From NCBI RefSeq assembly GCF_024757985.1, contig NZ_CP103289.1, positions 3,844,001 to 3,908,000 of the forward strand: a stretch of DNA of 64,000 nt, read 5' to 3'. Both the position numbers and the translations under genes were made by a program. Shown piece by piece: positions 1 through 8,329 of the stretch (its first letter is position 1; each line of letters opens with the position of its first letter). The DNA comes from Cellulomonas sp. NS3. Its GTDB lineage: Bacteria > Actinomycetota > Actinomycetes > Actinomycetales > Cellulomonadaceae. The notes below the pieces were generated by a model. It made no database searches. It was given only the letters and a program-made list of their open reading frames with translations, and was not told where the DNA came from.

Positions 1-488
1 CGGCGACGAACCCGATCACCACCCAGGAGCCGTACGCGCCGTCCGACGGCGTGCGGGTCACGCTCGGCGACCTCACGGCCGAGAACCTGCTGGTCCTCAC
101 GGCCGGCGCTGGCGAGGCGGCCAGCCTCCAGGGCGCCCTGTCGAACGACGGTGCCGAGACGCTCGAGGTCACCTTCGCGCTCGAGGACGGCACCGAGGTG
201 GGCACGGTCGAGGTCAGCGCGGGCGACGGGGTGCTGCTGGGCGGCACCGACGGCGAGGAGCTGCTCTTCACGTCCGCCGACGCGCCGGGCGCGACGACCG
301 ACGTGACGATCTCGACCGCCGCGGGCGGCTCCGAGACGATCGCGGTCCCCGTGCTGGACGGCACCCTGCCCGAGTACGAGGACCTCGTCCCGACCTCGCT
401 GCCGACGACGACCCCCTCCGCGCCGACCGGCGTCGACCCGACGCTCGAGCCGACCCCCACGCCGACCGAGACGGCGTCCGAGGGCTGA
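1..488 (+). CDS. Putative actinobacterial lipoprotein, C-terminal part (5' end outside window)
   Basis: An open frame enters from the left edge (codons in phase with base 3) and stops with TGA at 486-488, so the N-terminus and any signal peptide are missing. The visible ~160 residues form a small beta-rich domain with the pattern ITTQEPYAPSDGV, then NLLVLTAGAGE, then VLDGTLPEYEDLVP. I recognise this pattern from a family of actinobacterial lipoproteins loosely related to PCu(A)C/DUF461 copper-chaperone-like folds, sometimes misannotated as DNA modification methylase. The last ~30 residues are a Pro/Thr-rich tail (PTPTPTETASEG). It converges on the pst operon and ends at a strong shared terminator. 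A GTG at 51 is only an internal codon. The function is unknown; copper or redox chaperoning is a guess from the fold family. Confidence 0.7.
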   Translation, partial: ATNPITTQEPYAPSDGVRVTLGDLTAENLLVLTAGAGEAASLQGALSNDGAETLEVTFALEDGTEVGTVEVSAGDGVLLGGTDGEELLFTSADAPGATTDVTISTAAGGSETIAVPVLDGTLPEYEDLVPTSLPTTTPSAPTGVDPTLEPTPTPTETASEG

Positions 489-514
489 CCGCCGCCCGCA
501 GGCACCACGCACGA

Positions 515-545
515 ACGGCCCCCGGGGACTCCCCCCGGGGGCCGT
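515..545. terminator. Bidirectional terminator between lipoprotein gene and pstS2
   Basis: A perfect 13-bp inverted repeat (acggcccccgggg, 515-527, with ccccgggggccgt, 533-545) and a 5-nt loop lie between two convergent genes. There is no U-tract, as is common in GC-rich actinomycetes. Confidence 0.8.
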
Positions 546-597
546 CGTGCTGTGCGGGCGCTCAGGCGGTGGCGCGGGGACGCTCGGGCGGTCCCGC

Positions 598-1734
598 TCA
601 GCCGAGCGACCCGATCGCGTCGAGCACGTCCGCCCGCACGGACGAGGGCAGCGGTGCGTAGCCGATGTCGACGAGGCTCTGCTGGACCGCGGGCGACGCG
701 AGGTGCCGCAGGAACGCCCGGACCGCGGCGGTCGTCGGGGCGTCGAGCCCCGTCGAGCACACGACCTCGTAGGTCACGAGCACGATCGGGTACGCGCCGG
801 GCTCACGCGTCGCGTGGTCGAGCTTCAGCGTGAGGTCGTCGCCCTCCCCGGTGCGCTCGGCGGTGGCGACGGTCGCGGCGGCGCTCTCCGTCGTGAGCTC
901 GACCGGGCCCGAGCCGTTGTCGATCTTCGCGACGCCGAGGCGGTTCTCCTTCGCGTAGGACCACTCGACGTAGGTGAGGCTCCCGGGGGTCGTGGCGACG
1001 GCCTCGGCGACGCCCGCCGACTTCTCCCGGCCCTCCCCGACGCCCTCGACGGGCCAGGTCTTCGCCGGCGCGTCCGTCCACACGTCGCCCGCCGCAGCCG
1101 CGAGGTAGCGCGTGACGTTCTCGGTGGTGCCCGACTCGTCGGACCGGAACAGCACCTGGATCTCCTCGGCGGGCAGCAGCTCGCCGGGGTTGAGCGCAGC
1201 GATCGCCGGGTCGTCCCAGGACGTGATCTCGCCCCGGAAGACGCGTGCGAGCGTCGGCGCGTCGAGCACGAGCTGGCTGACGGTGTCGAGGTGGTACGCG
1301 ATCGCGACCGGGCCGGTGACCATGGGCAGGTTCCACGCGGGCGACCCGGCGCAGCGCGCCGCCGCCGCGTCGACCTCGCCCTTCGCCGGGTTCAGCGCCG
1401 AGTCGGTGCCCGCGAACGCGACCTCGCCGGCCGTGAAGCGGGTGATGCCCGCGCCGGAGCCGCTCGCGTCGTAGTTCACGACGACGTCGGGGCACACTGT
1501 CGAGAAGGTGATGATCGCCTGCTCGACGGCGTTGCGCTGCGCCGAGGAGCCCGCGGCCTCGAGGGTGCCCGCGCCGCACTCCTCCACGGCGTCGACGGAC
1601 GCCGTCGCCGACGCGGACGCCCCCACCGGCTCGTCGCCCCCGGAGCCCGGCTGCGACGCGCAGCCTCCGAGCACCCCGAGGACGAGCGCGAGGCCGACCG
1701 GGCCGACGATCCGTGCGAGCTGGCGTACCGCCAC
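598..1734 (-). CDS. pstS: Phosphate-binding lipoprotein PstS, second paralogue
   Basis: Captures inorganic phosphate outside the membrane and hands it to PstCA. The 378-residue product has a lipoprotein signal (lipobox LGGC near residue 25) and PstS signatures: EAAGSSAQRNAVEQ, GSGAGITRFTAGEVAFAG, FRSDESGTTENVTRYL and NGSGPVELT. It is the same length as the PstS encoded at 4848-5984 and alignable along its whole length with no obvious gaps. The GTG start at 1734 is chosen because GGGGAGG lies 8 nt upstream and because it matches the paralogue's VRQLAR start; an in-frame extension to 1815 is Pro/Ala-rich and has no signal. It is the last gene of the operon, 175 nt after pstB, behind two hairpins and with no PHO box of its own. 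Transcription probably depends on read-through or an unseen promoter. Confidence 0.93.
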   Translation of the reverse strand: MAVRQLARIVGPVGLALVLGVLGGCASQPGSGGDEPVGASASATASVDAVEECGAGTLEAAGSSAQRNAVEQAIITFSTVCPDVVVNYDASGSGAGITRFTAGEVAFAGTDSALNPAKGEVDAAAARCAGSPAWNLPMVTGPVAIAYHLDTVSQLVLDAPTLARVFRGEITSWDDPAIAALNPGELLPAEEIQVLFRSDESGTTENVTRYLAAAAGDVWTDAPAKTWPVEGVGEGREKSAGVAEAVATTPGSLTYVEWSYAKENRLGVAKIDNGSGPVELTTESAAATVATAERTGEGDDLTLKLDHATREPGAYPIVLVTYEVVCSTGLDAPTTAAVRAFLRHLASPAVQQSLVDIGYAPLPSSVRADVLDAIGSLG

Positions 1735-1811
1735 GTGAGGTTCCTCCCCTGCAGACGTCGCCCCCGCTGCACCGGCCGGTGGCGGCGGTGCGCGGGGACG
1801 CGGACATGACG

Positions 1812-1893
1812 GCACCAGGACCGGGCGCTGTCGCCTGGCCCTGGTGCGGCGGCCGGAGCCGCGCGGTCGGCCTTCCGGGGCGGGACGCCCCGG
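1812..1893 (-). other. Two hairpins in the pstB-pstS2 gap
   Basis: Hairpin A (1875-1893): ccggggcg, 3-nt loop, cgccccgg. Hairpin B (1812-1847): an 8-bp outer stem gcaccagg/cctggtgc plus a 7-bp inner stem with one G-T pair. Read leftward, both lie just after the pstB stop. They could partly terminate transcription or protect the 3' end of the pstB message. Neither has a U-tract. Confidence 0.5.
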
Positions 1894-1909
1894 CGGACCG
1901 GCCGGTGGA

Positions 1910-2686
1910 TCAGCCGAAGCGGCCGGAGATGTAGTCCTCGGTGGCCTGCTCGCGCGGCGAGGAGAACATCGTCGCGGTCTGGTCGACCTCGATGAGCTTG
2001 CCGGGAGCCCCGGTGCCGGCGATGTTGAAGAAGGCCGTCCGGTCGGAGACGCGCGCGGCCTGCTGCATGTTGTGGGTCACGATGACGATCGTGAAGTCGT
2101 TCTTGAGCTCGGAGATGAGGTCCTCGATCGCCAGCGTCGAGATCGGGTCGAGCGCCGAGCACGGCTCGTCCATGAGGAGCACCTGCGGGCGCACGGCGAT
2201 CGCGCGCGCGATGCACAGGCGCTGCTGCTGACCGCCCGAGAGGCCGGCGCCGGGCTTGTCGAGCCGGTCCTTGACCTCCTTCCAGAGGTTCGCGCCCTGC
2301 AGCGCGTTCTCGACCGTGTCCTGCAGCTCGCTCTTCTTCTTCACGCCGTTCAGGCGCAGGCCCGCGGCGACGTTGTCGAAGATCGACATCGTCGGGAACG
2401 GGTTGGGGCGCTGGAACACCATGCCGATCGTGCGGCGGACCGCAACCGGGTCGACGTTCTTGTCGTACAGGTCGGCGCCGTCGAGCAGCACCTCGCCGTC
2501 GACGCGCCCGATCGGGAGCACCTCGTGCATGCGGTTGAGCGTCCGCAGGAACGTCGACTTGCCGCAGCCGGACGGGCCGATGAAGGCGGTCACGGAGCGG
2601 GCGTCGATCCCCATCGTGACTCCCTCGACCGCGCGGAAGTCCCCGTAGTAGACATTCAGGTCCTTGACGTCGATGCGCTTGGCCAC
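1910..2686 (-). CDS. pstB: Phosphate ABC transporter ATP-binding protein PstB
   Basis: ATPase subunit of the high-affinity phosphate transporter on the inner membrane face, probably also relaying phosphate status through PhoU. The 258 residues contain Walker [11 protein letters not shown]-loop [11 protein letters not shown], signature [14 protein letters not shown], Walker B VLLMDEP and the switch histidine in [13 protein letters not shown], all typical of PstB (~250-260 aa). It starts with GTG at 2686. The nearest purine-rich site (GAGGAG) is about 12 nt upstream, a rather long spacing. It follows pstA by 58 nt, a gap mostly filled by an 18-codon reading frame that overlaps the pstA stop. 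Confidence 0.97.
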   Translation of the reverse strand: MAKRIDVKDLNVYYGDFRAVEGVTMGIDARSVTAFIGPSGCGKSTFLRTLNRMHEVLPIGRVDGEVLLDGADLYDKNVDPVAVRRTIGMVFQRPNPFPTMSIFDNVAAGLRLNGVKKKSELQDTVENALQGANLWKEVKDRLDKPGAGLSGGQQQRLCIARAIAVRPQVLLMDEPCSALDPISTLAIEDLISELKNDFTIVIVTHNMQQAARVSDRTAFFNIAGTGAPGKLIEVDQTATMFSSPREQATEDYISGRFG

Positions 2687-2744
2687 GGCCCTCAGCGCTC
2701 CTCTCGTGGCAGTGCGGTGGGGGTGACGGGTGCGGCGGCGGCCG

Positions 2745-3686
2745 TCATGACTTGACCTTGCTGAAGTGCCCGATCGCGCGGCCCGCGATGTTCAGGGCCA
2801 TGACGATGAGGATCAGCGTGAGCGCCGCACCCCACGTGCGCTGGACCGCGGCGTCGAGGAACTCGGTGCGGTCCTGGTTGATCATCGTGGGCAGCGACGC
2901 CATGTTGCCGTTGAACAGGTCCATGTTGATCGACTTGGTGTACGGCCCGAGGATGAGCAGCGGCGCGGTCTCGCCCATGACGCGCGCGAGCCCGAGCAGG
3001 ACGCCGGTGATGATCCCGGAGAAGGCCGTCGGGAGGACGATCTTGACGATCGTCTTCCACTTGGGCACACCGAGCGCGTAGCTGGCCTCGCGGAGCTCGT
3101 TGGGGACGAGCTTGAGCATCTCCTCGGTCGACCGCACGATCGTCGGGACCATGAGCAGGACGAGCGACAGGCTCACCGCGAAGCCGACGCGGGAGAACCC
3201 GAACGTCGAGATCCACAGCGCGTAGACGGTCAGCGCGGCGACGATCGACGGGATGCCCGTGAGGATGTCGACCATGAAGCTCACGGCCCGCGCGACGCGG
3301 CCGCGGCCGTACTCGACGAGGTAGATCGCGGTGAAGATGCCGAGCGGGACCGAGATGAGCGCGGTCACGGCGGCCTGCATCACGGTGCCGGCCATCGCGT
3401 GGTACGCGCCGCCACCGAAGTCGCGCACGGTGATCCCGCGCTGCGAGTTCGTCCACCACGACGACTCGAGGAGCATGTGGTAGCCCTGCGAGACGACCGT
3501 CCACAGGATCCAGACGAGCGGGATCACGGCGACCAGGAACGCGAGGTGCATGACGACCGTCGCGATGCGGTCCTTCACGCGGCGCGACCCGGAGCCGCCG
3601 CCGTTCAGGCTGCGCAGCTCGTCGCCCGGCGAGGCGTCGCCCGGGTCGGCTGCGGCGAGGCTCGGGGTCAGGGACGTGGCGCTCAC
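2745..3686 (-). CDS. pstA: Phosphate ABC transporter permease PstA
   Basis: One of the two membrane channel subunits for phosphate import. The 313 residues have a ~40-residue Gly/Ser-rich cytoplasmic N-terminus, then six hydrophobic segments, and the permease EAA loop ([19 protein letters not shown]) that contacts PstB. The GTG start at 3686 is set by the 4-nt GTGA overlap with the pstC stop, implying translational coupling. A much longer frame running to 4499 is only an out-of-frame shadow of pstC. Confidence 0.96.
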   Translation of the reverse strand: MSATSLTPSLAAADPGDASPGDELRSLNGGGSGSRRVKDRIATVVMHLAFLVAVIPLVWILWTVVSQGYHMLLESSWWTNSQRGITVRDFGGGAYHAMAGTVMQAAVTALISVPLGIFTAIYLVEYGRGRVARAVSFMVDILTGIPSIVAALTVYALWISTFGFSRVGFAVSLSLVLLMVPTIVRSTEEMLKLVPNELREASYALGVPKWKTIVKIVLPTAFSGIITGVLLGLARVMGETAPLLILGPYTKSINMDLFNGNMASLPTMINQDRTEFLDAAVQRTWGAALTLILIVMALNIAGRAIGHFSKVKS

Positions 3687-4672
3687 TCGGTGAACCCCTT
3701 CCGGCGGTCGATGATGACCCGGGCGATCGCGTTGACGGCGAACGTCAGGAGGAACAGCACGAGCCCGGCGGCGATGTAGGCGCCGGTCTTCGAGGGGCTG
3801 TCGAACTCGGACGCGGCGTTCGCGATCTTCGAGGCGAACGTCTCGCCGCCGAAGAACAGCGACCAGCTGAAGGCGCCCGTCGTGGTCGACAGGATGATCG
3901 TCACGGCGATGGTCTCGCCGAGCGCCCGGCCGAGGCCGAGCATCGCGGCGGACACGACGCCGGGCCGGCCGAACGGGAGCACCGCGGTGCGGATCATCTC
4001 CCAGCGCGTCGCGCCGAGCGCGAGCGCAGCCTCCATGTGCCCGACGGGCGTCTGCCGGAAGACCTCGCGCGAGAGCGCGGTGATGATCGGCAGGATCATG
4101 ATCGCGAGCACGATCGACGCGAGGAAGATCGTGCCGGCCTGGACGGCGGTGGGCGCGAAGAGCGGGAACCAGCCGAACGCGCTCTTGAGCGCGTCCTGGA
4201 AGGGCTGCACGTACGGCATGAGCACGCGCGCGCCCCAGAGGCCGAACACGATCGACGGCACCGCGGCGAGCAGGTCCACGAGGTACGCGAACGGCTTGGC
4301 GACGCGGGCCGGGGCGTAGTGCGTGAGGTAGAGCGCGACGCCCATGGCGATGGGCACGGCGATCGCCATGGCGACCACCGACGAGATGATCGTGACCCAG
4401 AGCAGCGGCGCGATGCCGAAGCGCAGGGCGTCCGGGTCGGCGACGCTCCACTCCCGGGACGTCAGGAAGCTCGCGCCGTTCGCGGCGAGGGACGGCCACG
4501 CCTTGCTGATGAGGTAGACGCCGACGATGACGACGAGCGCGACGACGACGGCGCTCGACCCCCCGGCGAGCAGCTTGAAGGCGCGGTCGGGACCGCGCGA
4601 GAGACCCTGCTTCAGGCCCTCGGGGCCCGGCGGCGCGCCGGGAACGCGCGGCGTGCTGGTGGTCGTGGCCAT
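3683..4672 (-). CDS. pstC: Phosphate ABC transporter permease PstC
   Basis: Partner permease of PstA. The 329 residues comprise a Pro/Gly-rich N-terminal tail, a first membrane span (VVVALVVIVGVYLI), a large external loop, five further spans and the EAA loop (EAALALGATRWEMIRTAVLP). It sits 175 nt downstream of pstS, separated from it by an 11-bp hairpin, and overlaps pstA by 4 nt. Length and topology are normal for the family. Confidence 0.96.
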   Translation of the reverse strand: MATTTSTPRVPGAPPGPEGLKQGLSRGPDRAFKLLAGGSSAVVVALVVIVGVYLISKAWPSLAANGASFLTSREWSVADPDALRFGIAPLLWVTIISSVVAMAIAVPIAMGVALYLTHYAPARVAKPFAYLVDLLAAVPSIVFGLWGARVLMPYVQPFQDALKSAFGWFPLFAPTAVQAGTIFLASIVLAIMILPIITALSREVFRQTPVGHMEAALALGATRWEMIRTAVLPFGRPGVVSAAMLGLGRALGETIAVTIILSTTTGAFSWSLFFGGETFASKIANAASEFDSPSKTGAYIAAGLVLFLLTFAVNAIARVIIDRRKGFTE

Positions 4673-4805
4673 CGGCGTCCTTCAGTCGGTGCTGGGCGGT
4701 GCTGGGGTGTGCGTCGGGCTCCGCGGCGGTGCGCCCCGAGTCGTGCGTGCCGTCGTCCCGGCCCTCCCTCGTGGGGTGGACCGGGACGACGACGACCCGT
4801 CCGGT

Positions 4806-4833
4806 GCTGCCGGGCCGGGTGCGGCCCGGCAGC
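4806..4833 (-). other. Intercistronic hairpin between pstS and pstC
   Basis: A perfect 11-bp stem (gctgccgggcc 4806-4816, ggcccggcagc 4823-4833) with a 6-nt loop lies 15 nt after the pstS stop, with no U-tract. The position fits an attenuator or 3'-end stabiliser that yields more PstS than permease. Confidence 0.6.
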
Positions 4834-4847
4834 GTGTGGAGGTCAGG

Positions 4848-5984
4848 TCAGGCGATGGCCTCGATCGCGGCCAGGACGTCGGTCTGCACGTCCTCCGGCA
4901 GCGGCGCGTAGCCGATCTCGACGAGGCCCTCCTGGACCTCGGGCGAGGCGAAGTGCGTCAGGAACGCCTTGACGCCGGCCGTGGCGGCCTCGTCGAGACC
5001 CGCCGAGCAGACGATCTCGTAGGTCACGAGGACGATCGGGTAGGCGCCCTCCTCCTGCGTCGCGTAGTCGAGCTTGAGGGCGAGGTCGTTGCCCTCGCCG
5101 ACGCGCTCGGCGGTGGCGACGGAAGTGGCGACCGTCTCGGCCGTGAGCTCGATCGGGCCGGAGCCGTTGTCGATCTGCGCGATGCCGAGGTCGTTGTCCT
5201 TCGCGTAGGACCACTCGACGTAGGTGATGCCGCCGGCCGTCGTCGCGACGCCCTCGGACACGCCGGCCGACTTCTCGCGGCCCTCACCGACACCAGACGA
5301 CGGCCACGACTTGCCGGCCTCGTCGGTCCACACGCCACCCGAGGCCGCGTTGAGGTACTTGGTGAAGTTGTCGGTCGTGCCCGACTCGTCCGAGCGGAAG
5401 AACACGTGGATCTCGTCGGCCGGGAGCGTCGCGCCCTCGTTGAGCGCCGCGATCGCCGCGTCGTCCCAGGTCGTGATCTCGCCGCGGAAGATCTTGGCCG
5501 TCGTGGCCGCGTCGAGCACGAGCTCGTCGACGCCCTCGAGGTTGTAGGCCACCGCGATCGGGCCCGTCACCATGGGGATGTTCCACGCCGGGCCGGCCTC
5601 GCAGCGCGCCTCGGCCGCCTCGACCTCGCCCTTGTCGGCGTTGAGCGCCGAGTCCGAGCCCGCGAACTCGACCTGGCCGGCCGTGAACTGCGTGATGCCC
5701 GCGCCGGAACCGGTCGGGTTGTAGTTCACGGTGATGTCGGGGCAGACCTCCTCGAACGAGGCGATGGCCTGCTCGATCGCGTTCTTCTGTGCGGACGACC
5801 CCTCGGCGTTGAGCGTTCCACCCTCGCCGCAGTCGATGTCGCTGCCCCCCGCGGTCACAGCGGCGGAGTCCGCCGTCCCCTCGCCACCGGCGTTGTTGTC
5901 GGACCCGCAGGCCGCGAGCGCCAGAGACGAGACGAGCACGACACCGACCAGACCGGTCTGTCGTGCGAGCTGCCGAACCTTCAC
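4848..5984 (-). CDS. pstS: Phosphate-binding lipoprotein PstS
   Basis: High-affinity periplasm-side phosphate receptor and first gene of the pst operon. 378 residues with lipobox LAAC near residue 26, NAEGSSAQKNAIEQ, GSGAGITQFTAGQ, FRSDESGTTDNFTKYL and GEGREKSAGVSEGV, the standard PstS phosphate-loop motifs. It starts with GTG at 5984 with AGGAGAGGG 6 nt upstream. The 162-nt gap to regX3 carries a PHO box, so it is predicted to be induced by phosphate limitation through the RegX3 encoded just upstream. Confidence 0.97.
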   Translation of the reverse strand: MKVRQLARQTGLVGVVLVSSLALAACGSDNNAGGEGTADSAAVTAGGSDIDCGEGGTLNAEGSSAQKNAIEQAIASFEEVCPDITVNYNPTGSGAGITQFTAGQVEFAGSDSALNADKGEVEAAEARCEAGPAWNIPMVTGPIAVAYNLEGVDELVLDAATTAKIFRGEITTWDDAAIAALNEGATLPADEIHVFFRSDESGTTDNFTKYLNAASGGVWTDEAGKSWPSSGVGEGREKSAGVSEGVATTAGGITYVEWSYAKDNDLGIAQIDNGSGPIELTAETVATSVATAERVGEGNDLALKLDYATQEEGAYPIVLVTYEIVCSAGLDEAATAGVKAFLTHFASPEVQEGLVEIGYAPLPEDVQTDVLAAIEAIA

Positions 5985-6050
5985 GGGAATCCCTCTCCTG
6001 ATGCTTTCGTCGTAGACCCACCGGACCCCGGGGGCCTCGGTGCGCCACTG

Positions 6051-6056
6051 ACGCTA
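6051..6056 (-). promoter_or_regulatory. Possible -10 element of the pst operon
   Basis: TAGCGT (TANNNT type) on the minus strand, 27 bp downstream of the PHO box and about 67 nt before the pstS start. No recognisable -35 lies 17 bp upstream, as expected for an activator-dependent Pho promoter. Confidence 0.45.
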
Positions 6057-6083
6057 AGGAGAGGAAGTGACCGCGTGGCCCGC

Positions 6084-6105
6084 CGGAGGTGAACCCCCGG
6101 TGAAC
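6084..6105 (-). promoter_or_regulatory. PHO box (RegX3/PhoP site) of the pst operon
   Basis: Two abutting 11-nt direct repeats on the minus strand: GTTCACCGGGG (6095-6105) and GTTCACCTCCG (6084-6094). They match the actinobacterial PhoP/RegX3 repeat (GTTCACC core, 11-nt period). They lie in the regX3-pstS gap, upstream of pstS. Confidence 0.85.
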
Positions 6106-6146
6106 GGTGGTCGACGACTACCGGCCAGGCCTTGCGGCGCGGACCG

Positions 6147-6866
6147 TCAGGACGCTTCGTCCGTGTCCGCGATCTTGTACCCGAGGCCGCGCACGGTCTG
6201 CAGCATCGTCGGGTTGGCCGGGTCGTCCTCGATCTTGGCGCGCACGCGCTTGACGTGCACGTCGAGCGTCTTGGTGTCGCCGACGTAGTCGGAGCCCCAG
6301 ATGCGGTCGATGAGCTGGCCGCGGGTGAGCACGCGGCCGGCGTTGCGCAGCAGCAGCTCGAGCAGCTCGAACTCCTTGAGCGGGAAGGCGACGAGCGTGC
6401 CGCGCACGTGCACGGTGTGCCGCTCGACGTCGAGGCGGACGGGGCCGACCTCGAGCGTGCCGTCGTCGAGCTCGTCGTCGGCCGGTGAGCCCGCGGCGGC
6501 CGGTGCCCCGCGGCGACGCAGCACCGCGCGGACGCGCGCGAGCAGCTCGCGGAACGAGTACGGCTTGGTGACGTAGTCGTCGGCGCCGATCTCCAGCCCG
6601 ACGACCTTGTCGATCTCGCCGTCCTTGGCGGTCAGCATGATCACCGGGACGTCGCTCGTGCGGCGCAGCTCGCGGCACACCTCGGTGCCGGAGAGCCCGG
6701 GGAGCATGAGGTCGAGCAGCACGAGGTCGGCGCCGCCGTCGGCGAACCGCTCGAGCGCCTCGGGGCCCGTCGCGGCCGTCACCACCTCGAAGCCCTCGCG
6801 CTCGAGCTGGTACGTGAGCGGGTCGCGGTAGGACTCCTCGTCCTCGACCAGCAGGATCCGGGTCAC
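6147..6866 (-). CDS. regX3: Response regulator RegX3 (PhoP-type)
   Basis: OmpR/PhoB-family transcription factor for phosphate starvation. 239 residues: a receiver domain with acidic pocket EDEE, phospho-acceptor Asp in LVLLDLMLPG, switch Thr in IMLTAK and Lys in YVTKPYS, a short Ala/Asp linker, then a winged-helix effector domain (FPLKEFELLELLLRN, RGLGYKI). The GTG start at 6866 is fixed by a GTGA overlap with the senX3 stop. The senX3-regX3 pair beside gpm and mshA is the arrangement known from mycobacteria. The PHO boxes on both sides are its likely targets. Confidence 0.95.
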   Translation of the reverse strand: MTRILLVEDEESYRDPLTYQLEREGFEVVTAATGPEALERFADGGADLVLLDLMLPGLSGTEVCRELRRTSDVPVIMLTAKDGEIDKVVGLEIGADDYVTKPYSFRELLARVRAVLRRRGAPAAAGSPADDELDDGTLEVGPVRLDVERHTVHVRGTLVAFPLKEFELLELLLRNAGRVLTRGQLIDRIWGSDYVGDTKTLDVHVKRVRAKIEDDPANPTMLQTVRGLGYKIADTDEAS

Positions 6867-8206
6867 CGGGCGGCTCCTTCGTGCGCGGGGTCGTCCCCGC
6901 CGGCGGCGGGGGCCTGCGCGGGTGCGGGGGTGGTGGTGGCGGCCGCGGGCGCGGGTGCGCCGGGTGCGGCCGTACCGGAGTCGGGCTGCGGGGTCGGCAG
7001 CGTGCCGATCGTGCGGGCGGCGGGCGGCGCGGCGAGCAGCTGGTCCGGCACCGCGCCCACGGGCAGCCGCAGCGTGAACGTCGAGCCCTTGCCGGGGCGC
7101 GACCACACCGTGACCTCGCCGCCGTGGTCGGCCGCGACGTGCTTGACGATGCTCAGGCCGAGCCCGGTGCCGCCCGTGTCGCGCGAGCGTGCGGGGTCGA
7201 CGCGGTAGAACCGCTCGAACACGCGGTCCTGCTCGTCGGACGCGATGCCGATGCCCTGGTCGACGACCGCGACCTCCACGAGCCCCTCGACCGCCCGGAC
7301 CCCGATGCCGACGTGCGCCCCGTCCGGGGAGTACGCGACGGCGTTGTCGAGCAGGTTGCGCACCGCGGTGACGAGCAGCGCGTGGTCGCCGTACACGGTC
7401 AGGCCGCGCTCCCCGCCGACGTCGAGCCGGATCTGCTTGGCGCTCGCCGCGGTGCGCGCACGGTCGACGGACTCCTCGATCACCGCGTCGACGTCGACGA
7501 CCGCGATGTCCTGCAGCGCGCCCGCGACCTGCAGCCGGGACAGCTCGATGATCTCGTGGACGAGCGCCGAGAGCCGTGCGGCCTCACCGCGCATGCGCCC
7601 CGCGAAGCGGCGGACCGCCTCGGGGTCGTTCGCGGCGTCCTGCACGGTCTCCGCGAGCAGCGACAGCGCACCGACCGGGGTCTTGAGCTCGTGCGAGACG
7701 TTGACGACGAAGTCGCGCCGGATCGCCTCGAGGCGCCGGGCCTGCGTGCGGTCCTCCGCGAGCACGAGCAGGTGCCGCGGGCCGACCTGCGCCACGCGGA
7801 CCTGGAGCATGAGGGTGCCGGGGCCGACGGGCCCGCGCGGCAGCTCCAGCTCCTCGTCGCGGATCACCCCGGAGCGGCGCACGTCCGCGATGAGGTCCCG
7901 GATCGCCGCGTGCACCACCTGCCCCTCGCGCACGACGCCGAGCGCGTACGCGGGCGGGCTCGCGCGGACCACGCGGTCGTCGTCGTCGAGCACCACGGCC
8001 GCCGAGCGGAGCACCGCCAGCACGCGCACGAGCCCCTCGTCGAGCTCGCGCTCGGGCTGCGCGGGGACGCTGTACTGCGAGCGCTCGCTCCACCGGAACG
8101 CCGCCACGGCGACGACCCCGACCACGAGGCCGAGCAGGCCGGCGACGACCGCCACGAAACCACCAGGACCATCCACGTCAGCCAGCGTACGGTCGTCCCA
8201 GGACAC
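6863..8206 (-). CDS. senX3: Phosphate sensor histidine kinase SenX3 (PhoR-type)
   Basis: Membrane sensor that phosphorylates RegX3. One strong N-terminal span (GFVAVVAGLLGLVVGVVAVA), a PAS-like region, HisKA with phospho-His in NVSHELKTPVGAL, and HATPase boxes N (RNLLDNAVAYSP), G1 (DQGIGIA) and G2 (GTGLGLSIVKH). The start is uncertain: GTG at 8206 (GGGG directly upstream), GTG at 8176 leading straight into the span, or GTG at 8254, which lies inside a PHO repeat and is least likely. After the G2 box it carries an unusual Ala/Pro/Thr-rich tail of ~70 residues. It overlaps regX3 by 4 nt. Confidence 0.93.
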   Translation of the reverse strand: MSWDDRTLADVDGPGGFVAVVAGLLGLVVGVVAVAAFRWSERSQYSVPAQPERELDEGLVRVLAVLRSAAVVLDDDDRVVRASPPAYALGVVREGQVVHAAIRDLIADVRRSGVIRDEELELPRGPVGPGTLMLQVRVAQVGPRHLLVLAEDRTQARRLEAIRRDFVVNVSHELKTPVGALSLLAETVQDAANDPEAVRRFAGRMRGEAARLSALVHEIIELSRLQVAGALQDIAVVDVDAVIEESVDRARTAASAKQIRLDVGGERGLTVYGDHALLVTAVRNLLDNAVAYSPDGAHVGIGVRAVEGLVEVAVVDQGIGIASDEQDRVFERFYRVDPARSRDTGGTGLGLSIVKHVAADHGGEVTVWSRPGKGSTFTLRLPVGAVPDQLLAAPPAARTIGTLPTPQPDSGTAAPGAPAPAAATTTPAPAQAPAAGGDDPAHEGAAR

Positions 8207-8248
8207 CCCCGCACGACCACCGCCCGGGCGGCCCGATGGCCTCCCGAT

Positions 8249-8281
8249 GTTCACCTGGGGGCGGGAGACCGTTCACCTCCG
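8249..8281 (+). promoter_or_regulatory. PHO box between senX3 and phoU
   Basis: GTTCACCTGGG (8249-8259) and GTTCACCTCCG (8271-8281) start exactly 22 bp apart, i.e. two 11-nt units flanking a degenerate middle unit (8260-8270). The box lies in the divergent senX3/phoU gap, 48 bp before the phoU ATG, so it can serve phoU and possibly autoregulation of senX3-regX3. Confidence 0.8.
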
Positions 8282-8329
8282 GGTGCGAACGTGACGGTCG
8301 CGCGCACCAGCACGCAGGAAGTAGGGACC

